Origin: an uncultured Prevotella sp.
GTDB taxonomy: Bacteria; Bacteroidota; Bacteroidia; Bacteroidales; Bacteroidaceae
Length of the DNA: 64,000 bases
NCBI GenBank assembly: GCA_934217675.1
Contig: CAKQCV010000006.1
Location: 1 to 64,000 of the forward strand
Direction: 5' to 3'
Shown piece by piece: positions 1 to 8,831 of this stretch; position 1 is the first letter of the stretch; each line of letters opens with the position of its first letter. A program made the translations under genes and the position numbers. The notes under the pieces were generated by a model that saw only the letters and a list, made by a program, of their open reading frames with translations, was not told the origin of the DNA and searched no databases.

Positions 1-318
1 ATGTACTCCTCGCCGAGGAGCTGGAGGTTTTCCAAAGTAGAGTATTCCTTATAATATACGGCGACAGACCGCATCTTATTTAAAAACTGGTCGAGCCACT
101 TCTGATAATTAGGCAGATCTCCTTGTCACAAATGAGCAAAAGCGGTGGCTTTACATGTGTAGTACGTAATGTCAAGTCGCAGGAAACGTTAGCTATGTGT
201 TGAAAATATGCCATCTCTTTACAAAGTGCTACCCGCCAGTATTGTAGCTACTACAAACATTCACTGTTTCAAATACCGTTTTACAGTTATTTGCTTTTAA
301 CTTATTTATACAAAGGTT
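1..318 (-). other. Gene-poor left edge with possible broken coding remnant
   Basis: No intact gene is visible. On the minus strand two adjoining open stretches in different frames look coding-like. One runs from about 250 down to 80 and includes HVKPPLLLICDKE. The other is open from about 124 off the left edge and includes GDLPNYQKWLDQFLNKM and VYYKEYSTLENLQLLGEEYM. A frame change near 125 would join them. This suggests the degraded N-terminal part of a gene extending left of the window. The family is not recognised, and chance open reading cannot be excluded. Confidence 0.25.
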
Positions 319-433
319 AGCGCCACTTGCGCCACTTGCGCCATTGCGCCAAAATAGCCAAATGGCTAAAATATGGTGTTTTTATACTATTTTACTAATT
401 TGGCGCAATGGCGCAAGTGGCGCAAGTGGCGCT
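319..433. repeat. Long inverted repeat of GCGCC-ACTT units (copy 1)
   Basis: The left arm at 319-353 is built from repeated GCGCCACTT units. It is matched perfectly by the complementary right arm at about 400-433 (TGGCGCAATGGCGCAAGTGG and onward). The arms are about 34 bp and the loop about 46 bp; the loop carries a smaller palindrome, TAGCCAAATGGCTA, at 355-368. A near-identical element lies at 25,827-25,940, on the far side of the B12 locus. It could form a very stable hairpin or be a dispersed extragenic repeat. Its function is unknown. Confidence 0.85.
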
Positions 434-725
434 AAATAGTATGAGTTTTGTGAATATATGTTAAGATGAAATCTGCAGTTCTGATGTTTTATGCAGCTTT
501 TTATGGTAGAGAATACCACACTTATGCACAGCTGTACACAACAACAAGGATGTAAAAGCTCTCAATTTCTGTTGTGGGTTGTCACAATATTGTGCTATGC
601 AATATTTTCGTTATTCTGGCGTTATAATAAGGTGAAGATATTGTGGATGTTGATGACATGTAGGATTGTTAAGGACAACAAAATCCAAGAATGTGGTAAG
701 ACAGACGTTAGATATAAATGGAATT
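434..725. other. Intergenic stretch upstream of the first PepSY gene
   Basis: No convincing gene, terminator or TAnnTTTG promoter motif is seen here. A short open frame from 491 with one hydrophobic segment runs into the PepSY gene in another frame. It has no recognisable family and is treated as spurious. Confidence 0.4.
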
Positions 726-2162
726 ATGAAGAAAGGAACTTGGAGGAAACAGCATAAGTGGTTAGGCATTGGCATGAGTCTTTTCATGCTGATATTTTGT
801 ATTTCGGGTATCTTGCTCAACCACCGTTCACTTATTCTGGGTGTGAATGTAAGTCGTAAACTTCTGCCAAGCCGTTATGAATACAATAATTGGAATGGAG
901 GTTTGATGAAAGGTACACTTGCATGGAATAATACAGTATTGCTGTTTGGAAATAGTGGTATCTGGCAAACAGATTCTACAGCCTCTAAGTTCAAGGATTT
1001 CAATAAAGGATTGCCAACAGGGGCAGATTACCGACAGATAAGAAATGTTATAAAAACTGATAATGGCTTTGTTTGGGCTGTATCTCCTTTTGGGCTTTAT
1101 CGATTGAGTAATCATCAAATATGGAAATCCATAACAGTTCCAACTGAGGAGGAAGAAAAGTTGAGCGACATTGCAGCTCATGGAGATACGCTCTTGGTTC
1201 TTGGTCGTTCTTATGCCTATGTGTCTTTACCGCCTTATCATGATTTCCGACAAGTGGAACTGCCTAAACCAAAGGACTATGATGGGAAAGTTACAGCTTT
1301 TCGTGCTGTTTGGCTACTTCATAGTGGAGAATTGTTTGGTAGCATCGGCAAACTTATAGTGGATGGTATCGCCATAGTTTTGGTATTGCTCTGTATTACA
1401 GGTATTATTTTTTGGATAAGGCCCAAACAAAAAGCATTGCTTCGCTCGTCACTTCAATGGCATAACAAGATAGGGCGGTACACTATATTGTTGACATTGT
1501 TGATAGTATTTACTGGTTGGTGCTTGCGTCCGCCAGTGATGATAGCTTTGGTGTTGAACAAGATTCCGTCAATCCCAGGAACAACACTTTATAACAAAAA
1601 TTCTTGGAATGATAAACTCCGAATGATACGTTATGACGAGAGATTCGGTGATTGGATTTTGTCAACTTCAGATGGTTTCTATTCTGTAGATTTCAAGAAA
1701 GGTAAGTTGAAGGCAATACCAAATACTCCACCTGTCAGTGTTATGGGATTGAACGTTCTTCAGAAAAGTAATGAAGGCAAATGGTATTGCGGTTCGTTTA
1801 GCGGTCTCTTTGTTTGGGACAGAGTGAAGGAGACAGCTGTTGACTATTTCACCAAGAAACCAGCACCAAAGAAGGCTGGTGCACCATTCGGGAAAAAAGC
1901 GATTGCAGGTATGAGCCAAGATTTCTCAAACACACCAGTGATTGCAGAATATTATGATGGAACAAATTTCGCCCCACAGCCCACCACTATGACTCAACTG
2001 CCGATGTCATTGTGGAATGTGGCTTTGGAGGCTCACAGCGGTAGACTTTTCATGGGTAGTATCGCTACATACATTTTCATTTTCATAATGGGTATACTCG
2101 CAATTTGGTGTCTTTGGTCTGGCTATATCGTTAGATTGGCAACAAGAAAGAAATTATTCTGA
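726..2162 (+). CDS. PepSY-associated transmembrane protein
   Basis: A 478-residue inner-membrane protein of the PepSY-associated TM-helix type. It has an N-terminal membrane segment after WRKQHKWLGIGMS (about residues 10-32), a long periplasmic part, a central membrane pair (about 215-275, including LLCITGIIFWIRPK and HNKIGRYTILLTLLIVFTGW), a second periplasmic part and a C-terminal helix. The start at 726 is chosen because MKKGTWRKQHKW is the typical beginning of such proteins; an upstream in-frame ATG at 666 adds an unlikely polar leader. Family members accompany siderophore, heme or corrinoid uptake genes and are proposed to assist metal reduction or release at the inner membrane; no reaction can be assigned here. 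It converges with btuD and overlaps its end by 9 bases, so it is transcribed separately from the B12 operon despite its position. Confidence 0.75.
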   Translation: MKKGTWRKQHKWLGIGMSLFMLIFCISGILLNHRSLILGVNVSRKLLPSRYEYNNWNGGLMKGTLAWNNTVLLFGNSGIWQTDSTASKFKDFNKGLPTGADYRQIRNVIKTDNGFVWAVSPFGLYRLSNHQIWKSITVPTEEEEKLSDIAAHGDTLLVLGRSYAYVSLPPYHDFRQVELPKPKDYDGKVTAFRAVWLLHSGELFGSIGKLIVDGIAIVLVLLCITGIIFWIRPKQKALLRSSLQWHNKIGRYTILLTLLIVFTGWCLRPPVMIALVLNKIPSIPGTTLYNKNSWNDKLRMIRYDERFGDWILSTSDGFYSVDFKKGKLKAIPNTPPVSVMGLNVLQKSNEGKWYCGSFSGLFVWDRVKETAVDYFTKKPAPKKAGAPFGKKAIAGMSQDFSNTPVIAEYYDGTNFAPQPTTMTQLPMSLWNVALEAHSGRLFMGSIATYIFIFIMGILAIWCLWSGYIVRLATRKKLF

Positions 2163-2951
2163 ATTCTTATCAATAATATTGAATAGTTTTTCCTTTGGGT
2201 CGTATACCATTTCAGAACAGTTGAAATATGAAGCAATTTTGCCGTTCTCACTAAGTTCATCAGCAGTGCCTGTTGTAAAACCCTTTTCATGGTCTATTAG
2301 CCATAGTCTGTCAGCGAGTAGCAAGGCTTGTCTTAAATCATGGGTTGATATGAATATTAGTTTAGATAAATCGTGGGCTAAGCGCCTGAGCATAATCATC
2401 ATTTGAACCTTACTTGGATAGTCCAGAAATGCAGTTGGCTCATCAAGAATGATTGCTGGTGTCTGTTGGGCAATAGCTTTAGCTATTAATACTTTCTGTC
2501 GTTCTCCGTCGGATAGAGTGTCTGCACGTCTACTTTGAAATTTAAGCATACCAACCATATCAAGACTCTTGTTGACAATCAGTTTATCATTATCAGAGAG
2601 TTTGCCCCAAAAGCCAGTATATGGACTGCGTCCCATTGACACAAGGTCATAAACAGTCATGTCAGGGAAATGTATTCTTTCAGTAGTTACCAGACTTATC
2701 AATCTTGCACGTTCTTGAATGGTATAATTGCATATTGATTTTCCATTCACTAAAATGTCTCCACTTAAAGGTGAAAGATACCCGGTGATAGTTTTTAGCA
2801 AAGTAGATTTTCCTGCTCCATTTGGTCCAAGCAGACATATAAGTTCCCCTTCATTCATTGTGGCGTTGATGTCAGATGAAATTACATTTGCTTTAGCCCC
2901 TCTTTTAGAGTAACCTGTGGTGAGTTTTTTTATTTCAATAAAATTAGTCAT
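2154..2951 (-). CDS. btuD: Corrinoid ABC transporter ATP-binding protein
   Basis: A 265-residue ATPase of the FecE/BtuD type that would energise import of corrinoids through the BtuC permease from BtuF. Visible motifs are Walker A LGPNGAGKST (K48), signature LSDGERQKV, Walker B AIILDEPTAFLD and the switch histidine in FISTHDLRQ. Length is normal. It is the last gene of the long minus-strand B12 series, overlapping cbiB by four bases (ATGA type), which argues for translational coupling. Its 3' end overlaps the end of the convergent PepSY gene and no terminator is visible between them. The ATPase alone cannot be told from siderophore or heme transporters; the B12 assignment rests on its neighbours. 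Confidence 0.85.
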   Translation of the reverse strand: MTNFIEIKKLTTGYSKRGAKANVISSDINATMNEGELICLLGPNGAGKSTLLKTITGYLSPLSGDILVNGKSICNYTIQERARLISLVTTERIHFPDMTVYDLVSMGRSPYTGFWGKLSDNDKLIVNKSLDMVGMLKFQSRRADTLSDGERQKVLIAKAIAQQTPAIILDEPTAFLDYPSKVQMMIMLRRLAHDLSKLIFISTHDLRQALLLADRLWLIDHEKGFTTGTADELSENGKIASYFNCSEMVYDPKEKLFNIIDKNSE

Positions 2952-3982
2952 AACAGAGAAAAGAATAAAATAAATGTTATAGTAGCAATTTCAACATTGC
3001 GGCATATAGCTATGCTTTGCTGCATATCAAAGAGTGATAATTCACGAGGACATGATCCGATATAAGGTTTGTAGACACTCTCACCGAAATAATTGTGCGG
3101 ACCGCCAAATCGGCAGTCAAGAATCGAACATAGTGCTGCTTCTGGCCATCCACTGTTTGGTGAGAGATGTTTAAGTGCATATTTTCGTGTGAAGTGCCAA
3201 CATTCCATGGGAGTGCGCAATTTGCGTTGCATTGCATGTCTTTTGCGTAGCACTCTTGATGTGCACACCCCAATACATATTATGAGTATAGCCGTGATAC
3301 GTGCAGGAATGTAGTTCGCTATGTCGTCAATATGCGCAGCCCAGCATCCAAAGAGTCTGTAATGCTCATTTTTGTATCCAATCATGGAGTCGAGCGTATT
3401 AATCATTTTATATGCAAGCATTCCTGGTACGCCAAGTATGCAAAACCAAAATAGTGGTGCTATAACTCCATCAGATAGATTTTCGGCAAGCGTTTCCAGT
3501 GCAGCCGTGGCGACTTCGTTGGAAGAGAGCGACTTTGTGTCGCGCCCCACAATTCTTGCTACTTGATTGCGACCTTGCTCAACACTCTGTTCAAGGGCAA
3601 TAAAAACCATTTTAACTTCTCTGCGTAACGTTTTTCCAGCCAGGCAGAAGAACACAGCTGCTGTCAAGAATAAAAATTTTACTATCGATGTTATAGTATT
3701 TAGTGGTGACGGTAATTCTGTAGCAGCAAGAGAGAGAGCCTTTAATATCAGCAGTGCAATGAGATACACGAGTGTGATGCTTACTATTGCAAATATAGCC
3801 CCTTTAAGCTTTCGCCATCCACCTCTATTTAGCCGTTTTTCACCAAATGCAATCCATTTGCCCATACCGACAATGGGGTGGGGAAGATATGCCGGATCAC
3901 CAAAGCATAAATCAAGTAACCATCCAACAAGCAAGCTAATTATGGTAGTGTTAAACAGAAAGAATTCTAAAGCGTTGTCCAT
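2948..3982 (-). CDS. cbiB: Adenosylcobinamide-phosphate synthase CbiB
   Basis: A 344-residue polytopic membrane protein of the CbiB/CobD family, which attaches the aminopropanol (phosphate) arm to adenosylcobyric acid. Characteristic stretches are DLCFGDPAYLPHPIVGMGK near residues 25-42, the central SDGVIAPLFWFCILGVPG, MINTLDSMIGYKNEHYRLFG and the C-terminal GPHNYFGESV. Several hydrophobic segments are evident, and length matches the family. It overlaps cobD upstream (16 bases) and btuD downstream (4 bases), so it is within a tightly packed operon. Its partner CobD supplies (R)-1-amino-2-propanol phosphate, and CbiP supplies cobyric acid, so three consecutive steps are encoded together. Confidence 0.93.
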   Translation of the reverse strand: MDNALEFFLFNTTIISLLVGWLLDLCFGDPAYLPHPIVGMGKWIAFGEKRLNRGGWRKLKGAIFAIVSITLVYLIALLILKALSLAATELPSPLNTITSIVKFLFLTAAVFFCLAGKTLRREVKMVFIALEQSVEQGRNQVARIVGRDTKSLSSNEVATAALETLAENLSDGVIAPLFWFCILGVPGMLAYKMINTLDSMIGYKNEHYRLFGCWAAHIDDIANYIPARITAILIICIGVCTSRVLRKRHAMQRKLRTPMECWHFTRKYALKHLSPNSGWPEAALCSILDCRFGGPHNYFGESVYKPYIGSCPRELSLFDMQQSIAICRNVEIATITFILFFSLL

Positions 3983-5001
3983 TCTTTTAAAGCATTAATA
4001 AGTAAATCATTTTCTTTTGGTTGCTGCACAGCAATGCGGAAATGGCGTTTTGAGAGAGAGTAGAAGTTTGACGCATCTCGTATTAGCAGTCCGTGTTCTG
4101 TAGCCAACCAATTTTTCAATTCTGTTGCAGAACCATGTCCTATATTGCATAGCAGCATATTAGAGTCAGAAGGTTCGGTGATAATTCCTATCCTTTCAAG
4201 TTCCATTGCCACTCTCTGCCTCTCTTTACAGAGATAGTCGGCATTGATAATATATGAGTTGTTATGCCTGATTAAATACAGGGCAGCTTCAATGGCAATT
4301 TGGTTTACAGACCACGGCATCCTTCCTCTTTTTATTTCATTGATTAATTCCGGATGCCCCGTAGCATATCCAAGACGCAGTCCTGGAACGCCATAATCTT
4401 TTGTCATTGATCCGATAATAACCACGTTGTGCAGTTGTATTGTCTCTTGTGGCTGTATGACAGGTTTTGTTGTATATGCTGCATAGCTCTCGTCAATTAT
4501 GAATATCGCTTGTTGGCATGACTTGATTATATTTACGAGCCAATCTTTATTGAGAGTTCTCCCGGTTGGATTATTGGGGTTACAGAGCCAAAATAGCATT
4601 TTTCGCTGTTTGTCGTCAGCTTTTTCTGCAAGTCTCTCTAAAGTTTCAGAATCTGTTATATTTGTTATGCAGTGGTCGTGGATAGCGCAAGCATCAGCAT
4701 ATTCAGAAAAAGTAGGCTGTAGAATTACAGAGTTTGCTTTTCTGAATCTTTGTGCTATAAGGTATATTGCTTCAGTTGCACCATTCGTTGCCATAACCGA
4801 ACTACTGTTGATGTTTAGCTCTTTTGCAAGTGCAGCTTCCAGATTGTAGGGTTCTGGTTCCGGATAGTTCTCCACTTTATTTAATATTGTTGCAAGGTGT
4901 TTATATAGTGGAGCGTGATCGAAATGTGCAAAGATATTCGACGAATAGTTTATTCTTATATCTTTATATTTATATGCGTCGTCGCCGTGTCCCTGTATCA
5001 T
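3967..5001 (-). CDS. cobD: Threonine-phosphate decarboxylase, PLP-dependent
   Basis: A 344-residue fold-type I aminotransferase-like enzyme close to histidinol-phosphate aminotransferase. In this context it is most likely L-threonine-O-3-phosphate decarboxylase (CobD/CobC), which makes the aminopropanol phosphate linker of cobalamin. Visible features are the substrate region NYPEPEPYNLE, WLCNPNNPTGR, the aspartate/tyrosine pair in IIDESYAAY and the PLP lysine K201 in GSMTKDYGVPGLRLGYATG. It overlaps cbiP by 4 bases (ATGA) and cbiB by 16 bases. A histidinol-phosphate aminotransferase role cannot be excluded from sequence alone, but position between cbiP and cbiB makes the B12 role strongly preferred. 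Confidence 0.88.
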   Translation of the reverse strand: MIQGHGDDAYKYKDIRINYSSNIFAHFDHAPLYKHLATILNKVENYPEPEPYNLEAALAKELNINSSSVMATNGATEAIYLIAQRFRKANSVILQPTFSEYADACAIHDHCITNITDSETLERLAEKADDKQRKMLFWLCNPNNPTGRTLNKDWLVNIIKSCQQAIFIIDESYAAYTTKPVIQPQETIQLHNVVIIGSMTKDYGVPGLRLGYATGHPELINEIKRGRMPWSVNQIAIEAALYLIRHNNSYIINADYLCKERQRVAMELERIGIITEPSDSNMLLCNIGHGSATELKNWLATEHGLLIRDASNFYSLSKRHFRIAVQQPKENDLLINALKEWTTL

Positions 5002-6458
5002 TCTTTCATTATATTTATTATTCTTTGTATGTTTACATATTTCCTTACGTGAGCGGCTAACAAATCATACTGTCTCTGTTTAAACTCCTCAGCAGTTTCT
5101 GTAGTAGTCACAGACTTAGTGGCAAAAGGTTTTAGTAAATGTTCTACTACTACGCTGTTGTCAAGAAATCCATGTATGTAGGTGCCAATACAGTTCTTGT
5201 TCATTATTATAGTCTTTCCAGATTCAAGAATCTTATGACTGTCGGACATCATAGTTACTCCTTGATGGATTTCATAGCCAGAACATTGCTTGCCGTTGAA
5301 ATAAAACTCAACTTGTCGTGTTGTTTTTTCTCCGCCCATAGTAGTTTCGATATTGAGAATCCCAAGCCCTGGTAGTTTTGGGATATTTCCTTCAACTCCA
5401 TCAGGATCAGCAACAGTTTGTCCTAACATCTGAAATCCTCCACATATTCCGATTACAGTTTTTCCGTTTCGATGCGCTTTTATTATAGCCTGTGCTACAC
5501 CGTTACGTCTTAGTTCGAGCAAGTCATCGAGTGTTGCCTTTGTGCCAGGTAGGATAATGATATCGGCTTTCTCCAAATCAACAGTATTGTTTGTGTAGAA
5601 TAAATTTATGCGTTCATCACGCTCAAGTGTGGTAAAGTCTGTAAAATTGGAAATATGTCGTAGCAGAACCACGGCAATGTTCACTTTGCCATTTGTGGCA
5701 TTTCTTGTTTTCCGTTCTAATTCAACACTGTCCTCTTCGTCAATTACAATATCTCTAAACATTGGAACAACTCCAAGTACAGGTACGCCACAAAGCTCCT
5801 CGATGATTTTTTTCCCATCTTCAAAAAGACGGATGTCACCTTGAAATTTGTTTATTATGATTCCTTTAATTAATTGTTTGTCTTCAGGAGACTGTAGCAT
5901 TATACTGCCATAGCATGAGGCAAAGACTCCGCCTCTATCAATATCGGCAACAAGCAATACATTAGCTCCTGCGTATCTTGCCATAGGCATGTTTACAAGA
6001 TCTGTATCACGCAGATTAATCTCAGATACACTTCCTGCTCCTTCCATAATTATAGGATTGTATTTTTCAGATAAACGGTCAAAAGCTTTGTTCACTTCCT
6101 GACGCAGTTCATCACGTCCCTCTTTTCTGAAGTAGTCGTATGCGGAGCGATTACCTATAGGTTTACCGTTAAGCACTACTTGTGTTGTATGTTCAGAATT
6201 AGGTTTTAGCAGCAAAGGGTTCATATCCGTAGAACATTCTATGCATGCAGCTTCTGCCTGTACAGCCTGTGCTCTTCCTATTTCCAATCCATCTGGTGTG
6301 GCATAAGAGTTGAGTGCCATATTCTGTGCTTTGAAAGGTGCAGGTGAAAATCCCTCCTGCCTGAAAATCCGGCACAGTGCTGTGGCGATGATGCTTTTCC
6401 CAACATCACTTCCTGTGCCCACGAGCATTAGCGGGCGCAATATATTGTTGTTCTTCAT
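4998..6458 (-). CDS. cbiP: Cobyric acid synthase
   Basis: A 486-residue glutamine-dependent amidotransferase that amidates the b, d, e and g side chains of adenosylcobyrinic acid diamide to give cobyric acid. The N-terminal ATP-binding synthetase domain begins with MLVGTGSDVGKSIIATALCR (P-loop around residues 13-22), followed by KAQNMALNSYATPDGLEIGR and MEGAGSVSEINLR. The C-terminal class I glutaminase domain has the nucleophile C339 in GICGGFQMLGQ and the partner histidine in GTYIHGFLDN. Length is typical. It follows the two cbiA pieces after 12 bases and overlaps cobD by four. It works directly downstream of CbiA and adenosylation; no adenosyltransferase gene is in the window. Confidence 0.95.
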   Translation of the reverse strand: MKNNNILRPLMLVGTGSDVGKSIIATALCRIFRQEGFSPAPFKAQNMALNSYATPDGLEIGRAQAVQAEAACIECSTDMNPLLLKPNSEHTTQVVLNGKPIGNRSAYDYFRKEGRDELRQEVNKAFDRLSEKYNPIIMEGAGSVSEINLRDTDLVNMPMARYAGANVLLVADIDRGGVFASCYGSIMLQSPEDKQLIKGIIINKFQGDIRLFEDGKKIIEELCGVPVLGVVPMFRDIVIDEEDSVELERKTRNATNGKVNIAVVLLRHISNFTDFTTLERDERINLFYTNNTVDLEKADIIILPGTKATLDDLLELRRNGVAQAIIKAHRNGKTVIGICGGFQMLGQTVADPDGVEGNIPKLPGLGILNIETTMGGEKTTRQVEFYFNGKQCSGYEIHQGVTMMSDSHKILESGKTIIMNKNCIGTYIHGFLDNSVVVEHLLKPFATKSVTTTETAEEFKQRQYDLLAAHVRKYVNIQRIINIMKE

Positions 6459-6470
6459 ATTTTTTCTTTG

Positions 6471-7070
6471 TTATTCATTATTAATTAGAAAGAACGGAAA
6501 ACCTGTTTCTGCCCAATACCAGTGTGTATAGCCAGCTGCAATATTTTTGTATTTATATATTGCAGTATTCACTGCTATCCCTTTTGCCGAGCGTTGGCAG
6601 CATATTTTCTCAATTTCAGGTGCATCCGTATCTTGAACCTCAGAATAGTGGAATTCATGTCCCTTGAGAATCATTTCCTCCCCATTGGCAGAAGGAATAT
6701 TCATTGTTCTATATCCGAGATGAAGACGTGCATCTTTCATAGTTGCTTTAAACGGCAATACATTACACATTTCTGTGGAGTCTATTCGATTGCAGAGATA
6801 CATAAAGCCTCCACATTCTGCAAATATGTGTCCGCCGTTTTCTGCAAATCTTCTAATTCTTTCTGTCATTTGTCGGTTAGCAGCAATTTCCTTTTGAAAA
6901 AGTTCTGGATAGCCTCCCGGTAGATACAGTAAATCACAATCAACTTCACAATTGTCATGGAGTGGTGAGAAAAACTCTATTTTGCCGTATTTGGTCAGTT
7001 CATCAATGTTTGCTCGATATATAAAGTTGAAAGCTTCGTCTTTAGCTACAAGTATTTTCATATTGTTCAT
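6471..7070 (-). CDS. cbiA: Cobyrinate a,c-diamide synthase, glutaminase half
   Basis: A 199-residue protein matching only the C-terminal class I amidotransferase half of CbiA. It starts at MNNMKILVAKDEAFNF, which in normal CbiA follows the inter-domain linker, and contains YLPGGYPELF, the nucleophile C86 in HIFAECGGFMYLC, RLHLGYRTMN and a C-terminal GHEFHYSEV. The synthetase half is encoded immediately upstream (7,082-7,747) in another frame, separated by 11 bases. The two halves sum to about 420 residues, close to a complete CbiA of about 430-460. This frame is open back to a TGA about 30 bases before its ATG and overlaps the end of the N-terminal half, so a single-base change would fuse them. 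Either natural fission or a frameshift is possible. Confidence 0.85.
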   Translation of the reverse strand: MNNMKILVAKDEAFNFIYRANIDELTKYGKIEFFSPLHDNCEVDCDLLYLPGGYPELFQKEIAANRQMTERIRRFAENGGHIFAECGGFMYLCNRIDSTEMCNVLPFKATMKDARLHLGYRTMNIPSANGEEMILKGHEFHYSEVQDTDAPEIEKICCQRSAKGIAVNTAIYKYKNIAAGYTHWYWAETGFPFFLINNE

Positions 7071-7081
7071 AGTTTCAAAAC

Positions 7082-7747
7082 TTAAATCAAATCAAGAAGC
7101 CTGTCTATATTTACATTATTTTCCACCTCGTTGGCAGCAAGTTCAACAAGATGTTCCATCTCGTTTTTTTCGCTAATAGTAAGTCCAAGATGTCTGCCTG
7201 GAATATTTAGTTTAGGATTGTTTGCCATATACCCCAAACATTCAGCCCCTGCATCCTTGCAAGCCTGTTGAAGAAAGCTGAAATGTTTTTCTGAGGAAAC
7301 CTTATTGAAAACCACACCTTTTATAGCAATGTCAGGGCAGAAGTTTTTTAATCCATAGATGATAGGTGCTACGCTATACGCCATAGATTTTGCATTGACT
7401 ATGAGTATAATAGGAATGTTTAGTGTCTTTGCAATTTCTGCACAGCTGCCTTTACTCTTATCGTAGCCGTCAAACAAGCCCATTACACCCTCTACCACTC
7501 TTACGTCGGCATTGTCGCCATATTTCTCAAATATATTTTTGACATGTTCTTTTGACGCCATGAATGTGTCAAGATTCACGCTTTCTCTTTTGGCTGCTAT
7601 GTGGTGAAACATAGTGTCAATATAATCAGGACCACATTTATAAGGTTGTACTCTTAAATTCCTGTTGTACAGAGCACGAAGTAACCCCATTGTGAATGTA
7701 GTCTTTCCACTATTTGATGTTGCAGCAGATATGATAAATGATTTCAT
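7082..7747 (-). CDS. cbiA: Cobyrinate a,c-diamide synthase, ATP-binding half
   Basis: A 221-residue protein equivalent to the N-terminal synthetase domain of CbiA, which activates the a and c carboxylates of (cobalt-)sirohydrochlorin-derived cobyrinate with ATP. Features are the P-loop ISAATSNSGKTTFTMGLLRA (residues 6-25), VQPYKCGPDYIDTMFH, VVEGVMGLFDGYDKSKGSCAEIAKTL split over two blocks, and the domain end PGRHLGLTISEKNEMEHL. It stops after NIDRLLDLI, which corresponds to the inter-domain linker in full-length enzymes. The glutaminase half follows 11 bases later. It lies between btuC and cbiP. Without the partner half it would need free ammonia or in-trans assembly. Confidence 0.85.
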   Translation of the reverse strand: MKSFIISAATSNSGKTTFTMGLLRALYNRNLRVQPYKCGPDYIDTMFHHIAAKRESVNLDTFMASKEHVKNIFEKYGDNADVRVVEGVMGLFDGYDKSKGSCAEIAKTLNIPIILIVNAKSMAYSVAPIIYGLKNFCPDIAIKGVVFNKVSSEKHFSFLQQACKDAGAECLGYMANNPKLNIPGRHLGLTISEKNEMEHLVELAANEVENNVNIDRLLDLI

Positions 7748-7796
7748 TTTTCCTGTTTTTTGTTTTTAGCAGTAATCATTTTAACATTCCTCTTTC

Positions 7797-8831
7797 TTAT
7801 CTCTTTTTCTTCAGCAAAACCCATAGTGCGATAGGAGCACCGATAAGGGCTGTAACGGAATTTATTGGTAAAGCACCTTCAAATCCCGGCATTCTTGCTA
7901 TTATATTGCATATTAGAGCAAGTGCAGCTCCACATAGTATATTTGCAGGAATTAGAATTCGGTGATTTGCTGTTGCAAATAATCCGCGACATATATGAGG
8001 CACTGCTAATCCAAGAAACATTATCGGTCCGCAATATGCTGTTACTATAGCTGTAAGTATGCCTGCAGAGGAAATGATCATCATTCGGGCTCGCTTCACG
8101 TTAAGTCCAAGATTCATGGCATAAATATCTCCCATGAGCATAAGGTTCAGAGGTTTTACAAGTAACATTGTAAGTGGCAACATAATGGCCGTAAGTGAGG
8201 CAAAGATATACACTTGTCCACCTGTTACTTTAGAAAAAGATCCCAGTCCCCAAATTACGTAAGCTCTTATATCTTCTTCTGTAGAAAAATATTTTAATAC
8301 TCCAATAATTGCCGTGGCTATGTATCCTATAAGCACACCTGTGATAAGTAGTGTTACATTTCCTCTCACCCTCTGCGAGAGAAACACTATTATTCCCATC
8401 ACTGCCATTGCACCGCAAATAGCAGCAGCTGTTATAGCAGAATTGCCAATTAGTCCAAACTTGAGTAATGCACTGCTACCCAAGGTTCCGCTTAGTAATA
8501 CCACAAAGGCTACTCCAAGACTTGCTGCACTGGAGATGCCGAGAACAGACGGACCGGCGAGAGGATTGTGAAACACAGTCTGCATTTCAAGTCCTGCAAC
8601 AGATAGTCCTGCTCCACATGCCATAGCTGTAACAACTTGTGGTATTCTCGTTTGCATCACGATATTAGTCCAAATCTCGTTCATTTCGCCATTTGGTATT
8701 CCTTTTCCAAATGGGTTAATAATATCACACACTGCTTGCAGCGGAATATGCACAGACCCAACAGTAATGTTCAGCAGTGCGCCAGCTGCAACGCAAATCG
8801 TGAGTATAATCATAATCATTGTTTGTCGCAT
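7797..8831 (-). CDS. btuC: Corrinoid ABC transporter permease
   Basis: A 344-residue polytopic permease of the FecCD/BtuC family that moves corrinoids across the inner membrane. Family stretches include SVHIPLQAVCDI, RIPQVVTAMACGAGLSVAG, FHNPLAGPSVLGISSAASLG, ILTAIVTAYCGPIMFLGLAV, PHICRGLF and the C-terminal LPINSVTALIGAPIALWVLL. About ten membrane helices are expected. It overlaps cbiJ-cbiD by 16 bases and lies 49 bases before cbiA. It is separated from its partner ATPase (btuD) by five other B12 genes and from the binding protein by the fusion genes, so the transporter subunits are scattered through one operon. FecCD permeases also serve heme and siderophores; context supports corrinoids. 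Confidence 0.87.
   Translation of the reverse strand: MRQTMIMIILTICVAAGALLNITVGSVHIPLQAVCDIINPFGKGIPNGEMNEIWTNIVMQTRIPQVVTAMACGAGLSVAGLEMQTVFHNPLAGPSVLGISSAASLGVAFVVLLSGTLGSSALLKFGLIGNSAITAAAICGAMAVMGIIVFLSQRVRGNVTLLITGVLIGYIATAIIGVLKYFSTEEDIRAYVIWGLGSFSKVTGGQVYIFASLTAIMLPLTMLLVKPLNLMLMGDIYAMNLGLNVKRARMMIISSAGILTAIVTAYCGPIMFLGLAVPHICRGLFATANHRILIPANILCGAALALICNIIARMPGFEGALPINSVTALIGAPIALWVLLKKKR

Noticed and set aside
319..433. CRISPR array from the repeated GCGCCACTT units
   Set aside because: The units are contiguous within two complementary arms without unique spacers of regular length.
491..757. Short open frame with a hydrophobic segment ahead of the first PepSY gene
   Set aside because: No family resemblance, no promoter, and its end overlaps the PepSY gene in a different frame; treated as chance.
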